Assembly (NCBI GenBank): GCA_022793355.1
Contig: JAAWCR010000049.1
Location: 1-6,568, forward strand
Direction of reading: 5' to 3'
Length of the DNA stretch: 6,568 nt
Source of the DNA: Lawsonibacter sp.
GTDB taxonomy: Bacteria > Bacillota > Clostridia > Oscillospirales > Oscillospiraceae
The position numbers and the translations under genes were made by a program. Positions 1 to 5,294 of this stretch are shown in pieces (position 1 is the stretch's first letter; each line of letters starts with the position of its first letter). Under the pieces are notes generated by a model, which saw only the letters and a list, made by a program, of their open reading frames with translations, had not been told where the DNA came from and made no database searches.

Positions 1-16
1 ATTTTTCCAACAAGCC

Positions 17-799
17 CTAGACTTCTCCCTCAAACACCGTCCGGGCGGGGCCGGTCATGTGGATACTCCCTCCCTGTTTTTCCAGCGCCAGCACTCCGCC
101 AGGCAGCTCCGCCTCTACCCGATTCCCACACCGGTTTTCCGCCAGGGCGGCCCCGAAGGCGGCGCAGGCCCCAGTACCGCAGGCCAGGGTTATTCCGCTC
201 CCCCGCTCCCACACCCGGAGCGCCATGCGCTCCCGGCTGTAGCAGGAGACAAATTCAATGTTCCGCCGCTCCCCCAGGGCGGGGTGACGCTCCAGGAGCG
301 GGCCCAGGCGCTTCAGGTCAACCTCCCCCGGGTCCCCGCAGAAGATTACGCCGTGGGGGTTGCCCATATCCGCCGGGACCACACGAAAGCGCTCCCCCGC
401 TGCCTCCAGAGCGATGGACTCAAAGATCCGTACCTCCCCCATATCCACCGTCACCCGCTCCACCGCCCCCTCCAGCAGGCAGAGTTCCAGGCGCTTAGGG
501 CCGGCGTCGGTGTCGATGGTGAGACAAGTTTTGGACGTGAGTCCCTTGTCGTACACATACTTGCCCACACAGCGGATGCCGTTGCCGCACATGGCCCCCC
601 GGGAGCCGTCGGCGTTGTACATCTCCATGGTAAAATCCCCCGTTCGGCCCGGCCTAACACAGATCAGGCCGTCCGCCCCCACCCCGAAATGCCGGTCAGA
701 CAGCTGCTGGGCCAGCCCGGGCAGATCCGCCGGAGCTCCATCCAGGCAGTTAAGATAAATATAGTCGTTGCCCAGACCCTCCATTTTGGTAAAACGCAT
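17..799 (-). CDS. dapF: Diaminopimelate epimerase DapF
   Basis: Cofactor-independent epimerase that converts LL-diaminopimelate to the meso form in the cytoplasm, supplying lysine synthesis and peptidoglycan crosslinks. The 260-residue product has both halves of the family active site: the first catalytic cysteine at about residue 71 in MCGNGIRC, preceded by NADGS, and the second at about residue 207 in GSGITLACGTGACA. The N-terminal MEGLGNDY signature is also present. Length is normal, slightly short of the E. coli enzyme (about 274). I chose the ATG at 799-797 rather than an in-frame ATG 16 codons upstream, because AGAGGGGG lies just before it and the family begins with this M-x-F-x-K-M-x-G-x-GND pattern. 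It lies downstream of glnA on the same strand but behind a hairpin terminator. I saw no convincing promoter of its own in the gap, so it may depend on read-through. The product of this enzyme is the expected substrate of the lysA-like gene at 2368. Confidence 0.96.
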   Translation of the reverse strand: MRFTKMEGLGNDYIYLNCLDGAPADLPGLAQQLSDRHFGVGADGLICVRPGRTGDFTMEMYNADGSRGAMCGNGIRCVGKYVYDKGLTSKTCLTIDTDAGPKRLELCLLEGAVERVTVDMGEVRIFESIALEAAGERFRVVPADMGNPHGVIFCGDPGEVDLKRLGPLLERHPALGERRNIEFVSCYSRERMALRVWERGSGITLACGTGACAAFGAALAENRCGNRVEAELPGGVLALEKQGGSIHMTGPARTVFEGEV

Positions 800-850
800 C
801 GGTGATTCCCCCTCTCTGCCGTCATGCCCTACCAGACTATGCCGCAAAAC

Positions 851-888
851 GGATCAAAAGACCGGGGACGGCCAAAGCCGCCCCCGGC
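851..888 (-). terminator. Hairpin terminator after glnA
   Basis: On the minus strand a 12-bp stem (arms 888-877 and 872-861, with two G-U pairs) closes a 4-base loop (TTTG) and is followed by CTTTTGATCC. The stem is very GC-rich and the U-tract is short (four T). It starts 7 bp past the glnA stop codon and ends well before dapF, as expected of an intrinsic terminator. The plus strand has no T-run after the hairpin, so it should work only for glnA. The short U-tract leaves room for partial read-through into dapF. Confidence 0.75.
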
Positions 889-895
889 GCGATTC

Positions 896-2227
896 TCAAT
901 AGACCACCAGATACTTTTCCAGCTCCCAGCTGGACACACGGGTCTGGTACTCGTTCCACTCCTTCAGCTTGCCCTTGACATAGTGTCTGGCCACATGCTC
1001 GCCCAGCACATCCAGGATGAAGGCATCCTTCTCCATCTCGTCCAGGGCGTCTTTCAGAGTTTCGGGCAGGCTGAAAATGCCGTTGGCCTCCCGGGTGGCG
1101 TCGTCCATGGCGTAGATGTCCCCGGTAATCTCCGGAGGCGGGGTGAGGCCCCGGGCAATGCCGTCCAGGCCGGCGGCAAGGCACACCGCCACCGCCAGGT
1201 AGGGGTTGCAGGCAGGGTCGGGGCTGCGCAGCTCCACTCGGGCAGCCTGGCCCCGGGCGGCGGGAATGCGGATGAGAGCGGAGCGGTTGGAGGCCGACCA
1301 GGCCCGGTAGCGGGGAGCCTCGTGGCCCGCCCCCAGTCGCTTGTAGGAGTTGACCAGCGGGTTGGTAACAGCGGTAAAGCCCTGCACATGTTCCAGCAGG
1401 CCGGCAATAAAAGAGTAAGCCGTTTTGGACAGGCCCCGTTCGCCGTTCGGGTCATAAAAGACGTTTTTACCCTCCTTGAACAGGGACATATTCAGGTGCA
1501 TACCGTTGCCGGCAATGTTGTAGATGGGCTTGGGCATGAACGTGGCGTGAAGGCCGTTTTTCTGGGCGATGCTTTTGGTCATCAGGCGGAAGGTCATAAT
1601 CTTGTCCGCCCCGTCCAGAGCGTCGTTATACTTAAAGTCGATCTCGTGCTGGGCCACGGCGCATTCGTGGTGGCTGGCCTCAATCTCAAAGCCTATCTGC
1701 TCCAGAGTGTGGCTGATCTCCCGGCGGGTGGACTCCCCGTGGTCCAGAGGGCCGAGGTCGAAATAGCCCGCCTCGTCCTTGGTCCTTGTAGTGGCGTGGC
1801 CGTTTTCATCCGTCTCAAAGAGAAAAAATTCCAGCTCCGGCCCGATGTTCACCACATCGTAGCCCATCGACTCCGCCCGGCGCAGCACCCGGCGCAGCAC
1901 GCCCCGGGGGTCGCCCACGAAGGGGGTCCCGTCGGTGTTGTACACGTCGCAAAACATCCGGGCGGTGCGGCTGCTGCTCACGTTCTCCGGCAGAATGACA
2001 AAGCTGTTCAGGTCGGGGTAGAGGCACTGGTCCGACTCGTGGATGCGGGTAAAGCCCTCGATGGAGGAGCCGTCGAACATGACCTGGTTGTTCACCGCTT
2101 TCTCCACCTGGGAGGCCGTAATGGCCACGTTTTTCATCTGGCCGAAAATATCGGTAAACTGCATCCGGATGAACTCAATGTTCTGCTCCCGGACAATGCG
2201 GATAATATCTTCTCTACTGTAGGCCAT
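896..2227 (-). CDS. glnA: Type I-alpha glutamine synthetase GlnA
   Basis: Cytoplasmic dodecameric enzyme that makes glutamine from glutamate, ammonia and ATP. The 443-residue length matches the Firmicutes GSI-alpha class (about 444 in B. subtilis). Visible motifs are MFDGSSIEGF at residues 50-59 (beta-grasp domain end), the metal-site GPELEFF near 129-135, GNGMH with the active-site His at about 244, and NPLVNSYKRL at 289-298. The EAP loop has Glu at about 303, followed by the Arg-rich NRSALIRIP. Arg61 in GFTRIHESD aligns with B. subtilis Arg62 and Glu303 with Glu304, residues tied there to glutamine feedback inhibition, so this enzyme is probably feedback-inhibited. The ATG is preceded by GAGAGGGG at 8 bases. 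A divergent promoter sits upstream, and a hairpin terminator follows the stop codon. No glnR gene is adjacent and no TGTNA-N7-TNACA GlnR/TnrA box was found in the upstream gap, so nitrogen control, if any, works some other way. Confidence 0.97.
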   Translation of the reverse strand: MAYSREDIIRIVREQNIEFIRMQFTDIFGQMKNVAITASQVEKAVNNQVMFDGSSIEGFTRIHESDQCLYPDLNSFVILPENVSSSRTARMFCDVYNTDGTPFVGDPRGVLRRVLRRAESMGYDVVNIGPELEFFLFETDENGHATTRTKDEAGYFDLGPLDHGESTRREISHTLEQIGFEIEASHHECAVAQHEIDFKYNDALDGADKIMTFRLMTKSIAQKNGLHATFMPKPIYNIAGNGMHLNMSLFKEGKNVFYDPNGERGLSKTAYSFIAGLLEHVQGFTAVTNPLVNSYKRLGAGHEAPRYRAWSASNRSALIRIPAARGQAARVELRSPDPACNPYLAVAVCLAAGLDGIARGLTPPPEITGDIYAMDDATREANGIFSLPETLKDALDEMEKDAFILDVLGEHVARHYVKGKLKEWNEYQTRVSSWELEKYLVVY

Positions 2228-2261
2228 GGGCGAAACCCCTCTCTTTTCTTTTGTGGCTATT

Positions 2262-2291
2262 AGTATCGCATTTCCAGCCCCGGATTGTCAA
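2262..2291 (-). promoter_or_regulatory. Sigma-A promoter of glnA
   Basis: Minus-strand -35 TTGACA (2291-2286, a perfect match), 18-bp spacer, then GATACT (2267-2262, 4 of 6) preceded by TGC, which makes an extended -10. The predicted transcription start is near 2255, giving a leader of about 28 bases that contains the Shine-Dalgarno site. The perfect -35 and TGn motif make this a good call, though the hexamer itself is only moderate. Confidence 0.65.
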
Positions 2292-2306
2292 GGATTTTAT
2301 TGACAA
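2285..2306. repeat. 7-bp palindrome joining the divergent -35 boxes
   Basis: TTGTCAA (2285-2291), 8 bp, TTGACAA (2300-2306) form a perfect inverted repeat. Each arm contains the -35 hexamer of one of the two divergent promoters (glnA leftwards, lysA rightwards), which alone explains most of the symmetry. One extra matching base outside each hexamer (TTGTCAA rather than TGTCAA) goes beyond that. It may therefore also be an operator, but this is unproven. Confidence 0.6.
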
Positions 2307-2328
2307 ATCCCGTGGAATTAGGTAGACT
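2300..2328 (+). promoter_or_regulatory. Sigma-A promoter of lysA
   Basis: Perfect -35 TTGACA at 2300-2305, optimal 17-bp spacer, and -10 TAGACT at 2323-2328 (4 of 6). The predicted start is near 2335, leaving a leader of only about 33 bases before the ATG at 2368. That is too short for a lysine riboswitch (L-box) or T-box, so lysine-responsive leader control is unlikely here. Confidence 0.75.
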
Positions 2329-2367
2329 AACCGTTGTTATATACAGATAAAAGGAGCGACCCGCCCT

Positions 2368-3627
2368 ATGAAAAAACCCTTTGTCACCCTGGAGCAGCTC
2401 CAGGAGATCGTAAAGCAGTACCCCACCCCCTTCCACCTCTATGACGAGAGGGGAATCCGGGAAAACGCCCGGGCATTGAACAGGGCCTTTTGCTGGAATC
2501 CCGGCTTTCAGGAGCACTTCGCCGTGAAAGCCACCCCCAACCCCCAGGTTCTGAAAATCCTTCGGGAGGAGGGCTGCGGGGTGGACTGCTCCTCCCTTAC
2601 CGAGCTGCTGATGTGCCAGCGGTGCGGCTTCTCCGGCGAGGAAATCATGTTCTCCTCCAACGATACCCCGGCGGAGGAGTTTGCCCTGGCCCACCAGCTG
2701 GGTGCCACCATCAACCTGGACGACATCACCCACATCGACTTTTTAAAGAATACCATCGGTACGATTCCCAAGAAAATCTCCTGCCGGTATAACCCCGGCG
2801 GCGTCTTTACCCTGGGGGAGAGCAAAGAGGGCTTTCAGGTGATGGACAACCCCGGAGACGCCAAGTACGGCCTGACCCGGCCCCAGATGGCCCAGGCCTT
2901 CACCCGCCTGAAGGAGCTGGGGGCAGAGGAGTTCGGCATTCACGCCTTCCTGGCCTCCAACACCCTCTCCAATGACTACTACCCCGCTCTGGCCGCCATC
3001 CTGTTCCGGACCGCGGTTGAGCTGAAGGAGGAGACCGGCTGTCACATCACCTTCATCAACCTGTCCGGCGGCGTGGGGGTGCCCTACCGCCCGGACCAGC
3101 CCGCCAACGACATCGCGGTCATTGGCGAAGGGGTTCGCAAGGCGTTTGAAGAGATTCTAGTCCCCGCCGGGATGGGGGATGTGGCGATTCACACCGAGCT
3201 GGGCCGCTTCATGCTGGCCCCCTACGGTCACTTGGTTACCCGGGTTCTCCACCAGAAGCACATCTACAAGGAGTATATCGGCGTGGATGCCTGCGCCGCC
3301 AACCTGATGCGCCCCGCCATCTATGGAGCCTATCACCACATCACCGTCATGGGGAAGGAGGGCGCCCCCCGGGACCACAAGTACGACGTCACCGGCTCCC
3401 TGTGCGAGAACTGCGACAAGTTTGCCGTGGACCGGATGCTGCCGGAAATCAGCACCGGCGATTTGCTGGTGATCCACGACACCGGCGCCCACGGCCACGC
3501 CATGGGCTACCAGTACAACGGCCGGCTGCGCTCCGCCGAAATTCTGCTCCAGGAGGACGGCTCCACCCGCCTGATCCGCCGGGCCGAGACCCCCGAGGAC
3601 TACTTCGCCACAGCGGTCTGGGATTGA
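2368..3627 (+). CDS. lysA: Diaminopimelate decarboxylase, divergent LysA type
   Basis: PLP enzyme of the alanine racemase-like fold (fold III) group IV decarboxylases. The expected reaction is meso-diaminopimelate to L-lysine plus CO2 in the cytoplasm. The 419-residue length is normal. The PLP lysine is about Lys54 in EHFAVKATPN. The phosphate-binding glycine loop is SGGVG at about 233-237, and the C-terminal barrel has CENCD at 346-350, with Cys346 corresponding to the cysteine of the canonical CESGD motif. Several motifs differ from textbook LysA: HAFLAS at 192-197 where HxGS is usual, ELGR at 277-280 where EPGR is usual, and GSLCENCDKF instead of GPxCESGD. So it belongs to a divergent branch. 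Decarboxylation of another basic amino acid cannot be excluded, but dapF in the same window favours lysine synthesis. AAGGAG at 2351-2356 lies 11 bases before the ATG. It is divergent from glnA and convergent with the small gene at 3642, with only 14 bp between the stop codons. Confidence 0.88.
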   Translation: MKKPFVTLEQLQEIVKQYPTPFHLYDERGIRENARALNRAFCWNPGFQEHFAVKATPNPQVLKILREEGCGVDCSSLTELLMCQRCGFSGEEIMFSSNDTPAEEFALAHQLGATINLDDITHIDFLKNTIGTIPKKISCRYNPGGVFTLGESKEGFQVMDNPGDAKYGLTRPQMAQAFTRLKELGAEEFGIHAFLASNTLSNDYYPALAAILFRTAVELKEETGCHITFINLSGGVGVPYRPDQPANDIAVIGEGVRKAFEEILVPAGMGDVAIHTELGRFMLAPYGHLVTRVLHQKHIYKEYIGVDACAANLMRPAIYGAYHHITVMGKEGAPRDHKYDVTGSLCENCDKFAVDRMLPEISTGDLLVIHDTGAHGHAMGYQYNGRLRSAEILLQEDGSTRLIRRAETPEDYFATAVWD

Positions 3628-3641
3628 CCAGGGACGCGGCT

Positions 3642-3905
3642 TTACGCCCGCGCCAGGGCGTTCAGCTCCCGGATGAGCTCCAGCACTGCCTGAAACAGGT
3701 ACGACTTTTCCAGGCTGTTCCGCTCCGCAACGTGATTCAGAAGCAGGTCCAGCTCCTTCCGCTGTTCCTCGTTCAGGCGGGATTCCACCTTTTCTTTTTG
3801 TAATTTCACTTTTAAATTACACGCTTTGTATTCTTCATCTTTCCACAGGCGCCCCATACGCCGTTCCATCAAAAATTCGTACAGGCAGAGGGTCAGGTCA
3901 TCCAT
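3642..3905 (-). CDS. Small charged helical protein, possibly DUF6809-like
   Basis: An 87-residue protein of unknown function. It is rich in Glu, Lys, Arg and Leu, predicted almost wholly helical, and has no signal peptide or membrane segment. The layout is a short N-terminal helix with LYEF (8-11), a DEEYKACNLKVKLQKE stretch (23-38), then LNEEQRKELDLLLN (44-57), and a C-terminal helix LEKSYLFQAVLELIREL (65-81). This order resembles the small DUF6809 family of Firmicutes proteins as I remember it, but I could not compare them directly. Reality is well supported: GGAGGAA lies 7 bases before the ATG and a near-consensus promoter lies upstream. It diverges from the XRE gene at 3995 across a large inverted repeat, so that repressor probably controls it. 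Its codons (many AAA, TTT, AAT) are AT-richer than those of the surrounding genes, suggesting acquisition. It could be an accessory partner of the repressor; no toxin motif is visible. Confidence 0.75.
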   Translation of the reverse strand: MDDLTLCLYEFLMERRMGRLWKDEEYKACNLKVKLQKEKVESRLNEEQRKELDLLLNHVAERNSLEKSYLFQAVLELIRELNALARA

Positions 3906-3928
3906 TGCGATTCCTCCAAAACAGAATT

Positions 3929-3973
3929 ACGTCAGAATTAACGTATTTTTATTCTATACGTTAATTTTGACGT
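3929..3973. promoter_or_regulatory. 18-bp inverted repeat, probable XRE operator
   Basis: Left arm 3929-3946 (ACGTCAGAATTAACGTAT) and right arm 3956-3973 (ATACGTTAATTTTGACGT) are reverse complements at 17 of 18 positions, separated by 9 bp. Each arm contains two ACGT tetramers 12 bp apart. The right arm almost exactly fills the spacer (3957-3973) of the minus-strand promoter, and the left arm covers its predicted start site. It lies between a Cro/CI-type repressor gene and a divergent gene, so it is very probably the repressor's pair of binding sites, able to block the small gene and perhaps the repressor's own transcription. Confidence 0.8.
3938..3966 (+). promoter_or_regulatory. Weak candidate promoter for the XRE operon
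   Basis: TTAACG (3938-3943, 4 of 6 to the -35) and TTAATT (3961-3966, 3 of 6 to the -10) are 17 bp apart, giving a start near 3973, just upstream of AGGAG. It lies inside the inverted repeat and overlaps the opposing promoter. It is the best-placed option I found, but the match is poor. Confidence 0.25.
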
Positions 3974-3979
3974 TGTCAA
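3951..3979 (-). promoter_or_regulatory. Strong sigma-A promoter of the small gene
   Basis: Minus-strand -35 TTGACA (3979-3974, perfect), 17-bp spacer, and -10 TAGAAT (3956-3951, 5 of 6), with a predicted start near 3944. This is the best-matching promoter in the window. The -35 sits in a small perfect palindrome, TTGAC-GTT-GTCAA (3967-3979), and the spacer is the right arm of the large inverted repeat. A repressor bound there would occlude RNA polymerase. Confidence 0.85.
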
Positions 3980-3994
3980 GCAGGAGATGAGAAT

Positions 3995-4210
3995 TTGTCC
4001 GTTTTTTCTGAGCGATTGATTCAAATGCGCAAAAGCAGAGGAATATCCCAAAGCGCATTTGCAAAAGCGATTGGCGTTTCTCCGCGTACCTATCAGGACT
4101 ATGAATATGGCACACGGGAACCGCAGGTATCTATTTTTGTCCGTATTGCCGACTTCTACGACGTGTCCCTGGACTATTTGGTGGGGCGCTCAGAACAACG
4201 GGAGAGGTGA
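3995..4210 (+). CDS. Cro/CI-type (XRE) transcriptional repressor
   Basis: A 71-residue DNA-binding protein made of little more than one HTH_3 domain (about residues 4-61). It has LIQMRKSRGISQSAFAKAIG with the first helix-turn-helix helix at about 18-26, a turn at GVS, and the recognition helix SPRTYQDYEYG (29-39). The typical C-terminal part is YDVSLDYLVGR (55-65). There is no ligand or multimerisation domain, as in small phage and island repressors, and it should bind as a dimer. The start is a TTG at 3995, chosen because AGGAG (3982-3986) is 8 bases upstream. An ATG at 3987 is out of frame. It probably binds the inverted repeat at 3929-3973 and regulates both itself and the divergent small gene. 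Its stop is 7 bp before the lrgA-like gene, so they likely share a transcript. Codon use (AAA, ATA, TTT, AGA) differs from the GC-rich neighbours, hinting at transfer. Confidence 0.9.
   Translation: MSVFSERLIQMRKSRGISQSAFAKAIGVSPRTYQDYEYGTREPQVSIFVRIADFYDVSLDYLVGRSEQRER
4205..4210 (+). promoter_or_regulatory. Ribosome binding site fixing the lrgA TTG start
   Basis: AGGTGA overlaps the end and stop codon of the XRE gene and lies 7 bases before TTG 4218, but 16 bases before the first in-frame ATG (4227). Spacing therefore favours the TTG start and suggests translational coupling with the XRE gene. Confidence 0.6.
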
Positions 4211-4217
4211 AGCTGTT

Positions 4218-4589
4218 TTGAATATCATGGCAGAGATTGCCATTATCTTCGGCGTTTGCCTTGTTTCCGAGGGCATCGCGGCGCTCCTTCCCGTGGCATT
4301 CCCGGCAAGTGTTATCGCTTTACTGCTGCTGGGGCTGCTGCTGTTCACCCGGATCATCAAGCCGGAACACATCCAGCGCCTCAGCGGCTTTCTGGTGGCC
4401 AACATGGCTTTTTTCTTCCTCCCCTCCTGCGTGGGGGTGATGGAGCACGCTCCGGCGGTCCTGCGGCAGTTGGCTCCCTTTCTGCTCATCAGCTTTCTCA
4501 CCACACCGCTGGTCTATCTCGTCACCGGCTGGACCGTTCAGTGGCTGATTCGCCGCTCCAGAGGAAAGGGGGCAGGGAAAGATGCTTGA
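4218..4589 (+). CDS. lrgA: LrgA/CidA family membrane protein
   Basis: A 123-residue hydrophobic protein of the CidA/LrgA family. Approximate membrane helices are 4-25, 29-45, 56-75 and 84-108, ending in a basic cytoplasmic tail (RRSRGKGAGK). Family-like features are the PASVIALLLLGLLL segment (29-42), the polar FLVANMAFFFLPSCVGVMEH (58-77), and LTTPLVYLVTGW (94-105). In Staphylococcus, LrgA and CidA were described as holin-like modulators of murein hydrolase activity and cell lysis. In Streptococcus mutans and Bacillus, homologous pairs work with LrgB-type proteins in pyruvate uptake. The family is clear, but which role applies here is not. The TTG start at 4218 is chosen from ribosome binding site spacing; ATG 4227 would remove only three residues. 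It overlaps lrgB by 8 bp (shared ATGCTTGA), which implies coupled translation and a complex of the two. An XRE repressor gene upstream replaces the more usual LytSR or LysR-type regulator. Confidence 0.88.
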   Translation: MNIMAEIAIIFGVCLVSEGIAALLPVAFPASVIALLLLGLLLFTRIIKPEHIQRLSGFLVANMAFFFLPSCVGVMEHAPAVLRQLAPFLLISFLTTPLVYLVTGWTVQWLIRRSRGKGAGKDA

Positions 4590-5262
4590 CCCCGTGCTGA
4601 ATTCTCCCTTTTTCGGCCTGACCCTCACCGCCGCCGCCTGGTGCTTTGGCTGCTGGGTACAGAACAAGACCAGATTCCTGCTGTGCAATCCCCTTCTGAT
4701 CGCCGTGGCTTTGGTTATCGCGGTACTTTCTGTGTTCCGCATCCCCTATGAGACCTACTCCATCGGCGGCGATTTTATCAAGCTCATGCTGGGGCCTGTC
4801 ACCGCCGTGCTGGCCCTGAATATCTATAACCAGCGGGATATTTTAAAAGAACATTTCCTCCCTGTATTGGCGGGCTGTCTGGTGGGCTCCCTCACCAGCG
4901 TGGGCAGCATATTGGCTCTGTGCAAGCTGTTCCATGTGGACGAGGCCCTTACCGCCTCTCTCTTACCCAAGAGCGTCACCACTGCCATCGCTATGGGTAT
5001 CGCGGAGAGCCACGGCGGCGTGGCCGGAATCGCGGCGGCGGCGGTGATGGTAGCCGGAATCGCCGGGGCGGTGTTCGCTCCCATCTTCGCAAAGCTGTTT
5101 CACATTACAGAGCCTGTGGCGGAAGGCCTTGCCATCGGCGCGTGCAGCCACGCCCTGGGTACTACCCGGGCTCTGGAGATCGGCAAAATTCAGGGCGCCA
5201 TGAGCTCCATCGCCATCTGCATGTGCGGCATTTTCACATCAATACTGGCGCTGTTCCTGTAG
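4582..5262 (+). CDS. lrgB: LrgB/CidB family membrane transporter
   Basis: A 226-residue integral membrane protein of the LrgB family, related to plant PLGG1 glycolate/glycerate transporters. Length is typical (about 230). The two signature regions are intact: LLPKSVTTAIAMGIAESHGG (127-146), followed by an alanine-rich helix with AAAAVMVAGIAGAVFAPI (151-168), and ACSHALGTTRALEIG (187-201). The rest is several hydrophobic helices, including about 11-27, 33-52, 66-82, 93-116 and 205-225. It probably acts with the preceding LrgA-like protein, either moving small organic acids such as pyruvate or affecting envelope stability. Translation starts inside the end of lrgA, with an A-rich GGGGG Shine-Dalgarno stretch near 4565-4572. 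The peptidase gene starts 32 bp after its stop codon. That gap holds a 5-6 bp hairpin without a T-run, so no terminator separates them. Confidence 0.93.
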   Translation: MLDPVLNSPFFGLTLTAAAWCFGCWVQNKTRFLLCNPLLIAVALVIAVLSVFRIPYETYSIGGDFIKLMLGPVTAVLALNIYNQRDILKEHFLPVLAGCLVGSLTSVGSILALCKLFHVDEALTASLLPKSVTTAIAMGIAESHGGVAGIAAAAVMVAGIAGAVFAPIFAKLFHITEPVAEGLAIGACSHALGTTRALEIGKIQGAMSSIAICMCGIFTSILALFL

Positions 5263-5294
5263 CGGAACGCACCCTGGGAAAGGACGAAGCATCC

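Noticed and set aside
59..805. Long plus-strand open frame opposite dapF
   Set aside because: It lies fully antisense to a clear dapF, has low-complexity Pro/Arg/His content with no recognisable domain, and is expected from the GC-rich third codon positions of the real gene.
824..2263. 479-codon plus-strand open frame opposite glnA
   Set aside because: It spans the whole of glnA in antisense. The protein is rich in Val, Gly and His with no family motif, so it is a codon-bias shadow despite its length.
2285..2306. GlnR/TnrA box upstream of glnA
   Set aside because: The palindrome contains TGTCA and TGACA, but they are separated by 10 bp, while the GlnR/TnrA consensus needs 7. The two -35 hexamers explain the symmetry.
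2329..2367. Lysine riboswitch or T-box in the lysA leader
   Set aside because: The leader after the predicted start is only about 33 bases and has no hairpins or T-box sequence.
3635..3652. Hairpin between the convergent lysA and small gene ends
   Set aside because: CGCGGC-TTTAC-GCCCGCG can form a bulged stem, but neither strand has a T-run after it and it extends into the small gene's end, so I do not call a terminator.
3800..3820. GTAATTT-N7-AAATTAC inverted repeat inside the small gene
   Set aside because: It is a perfect 7-bp repeat, but it is AT-only apart from its ends, lies in coding sequence (Lys/Leu codons), and matches no nearby site, so chance is likely.
3642..4210. Toxin-antitoxin pair
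   Set aside because: The genes are divergent rather than in tandem, and the small protein has no RelE, HipA, Fic or other toxin motif. A repressor-controlled accessory gene fits better.
5252..5269. Hairpin at the lrgB stop codon as a terminator
   Set aside because: GTTCC/GGAAC arms give only about 5-6 bp and are followed by GCACCCTGGG, with no T-run.
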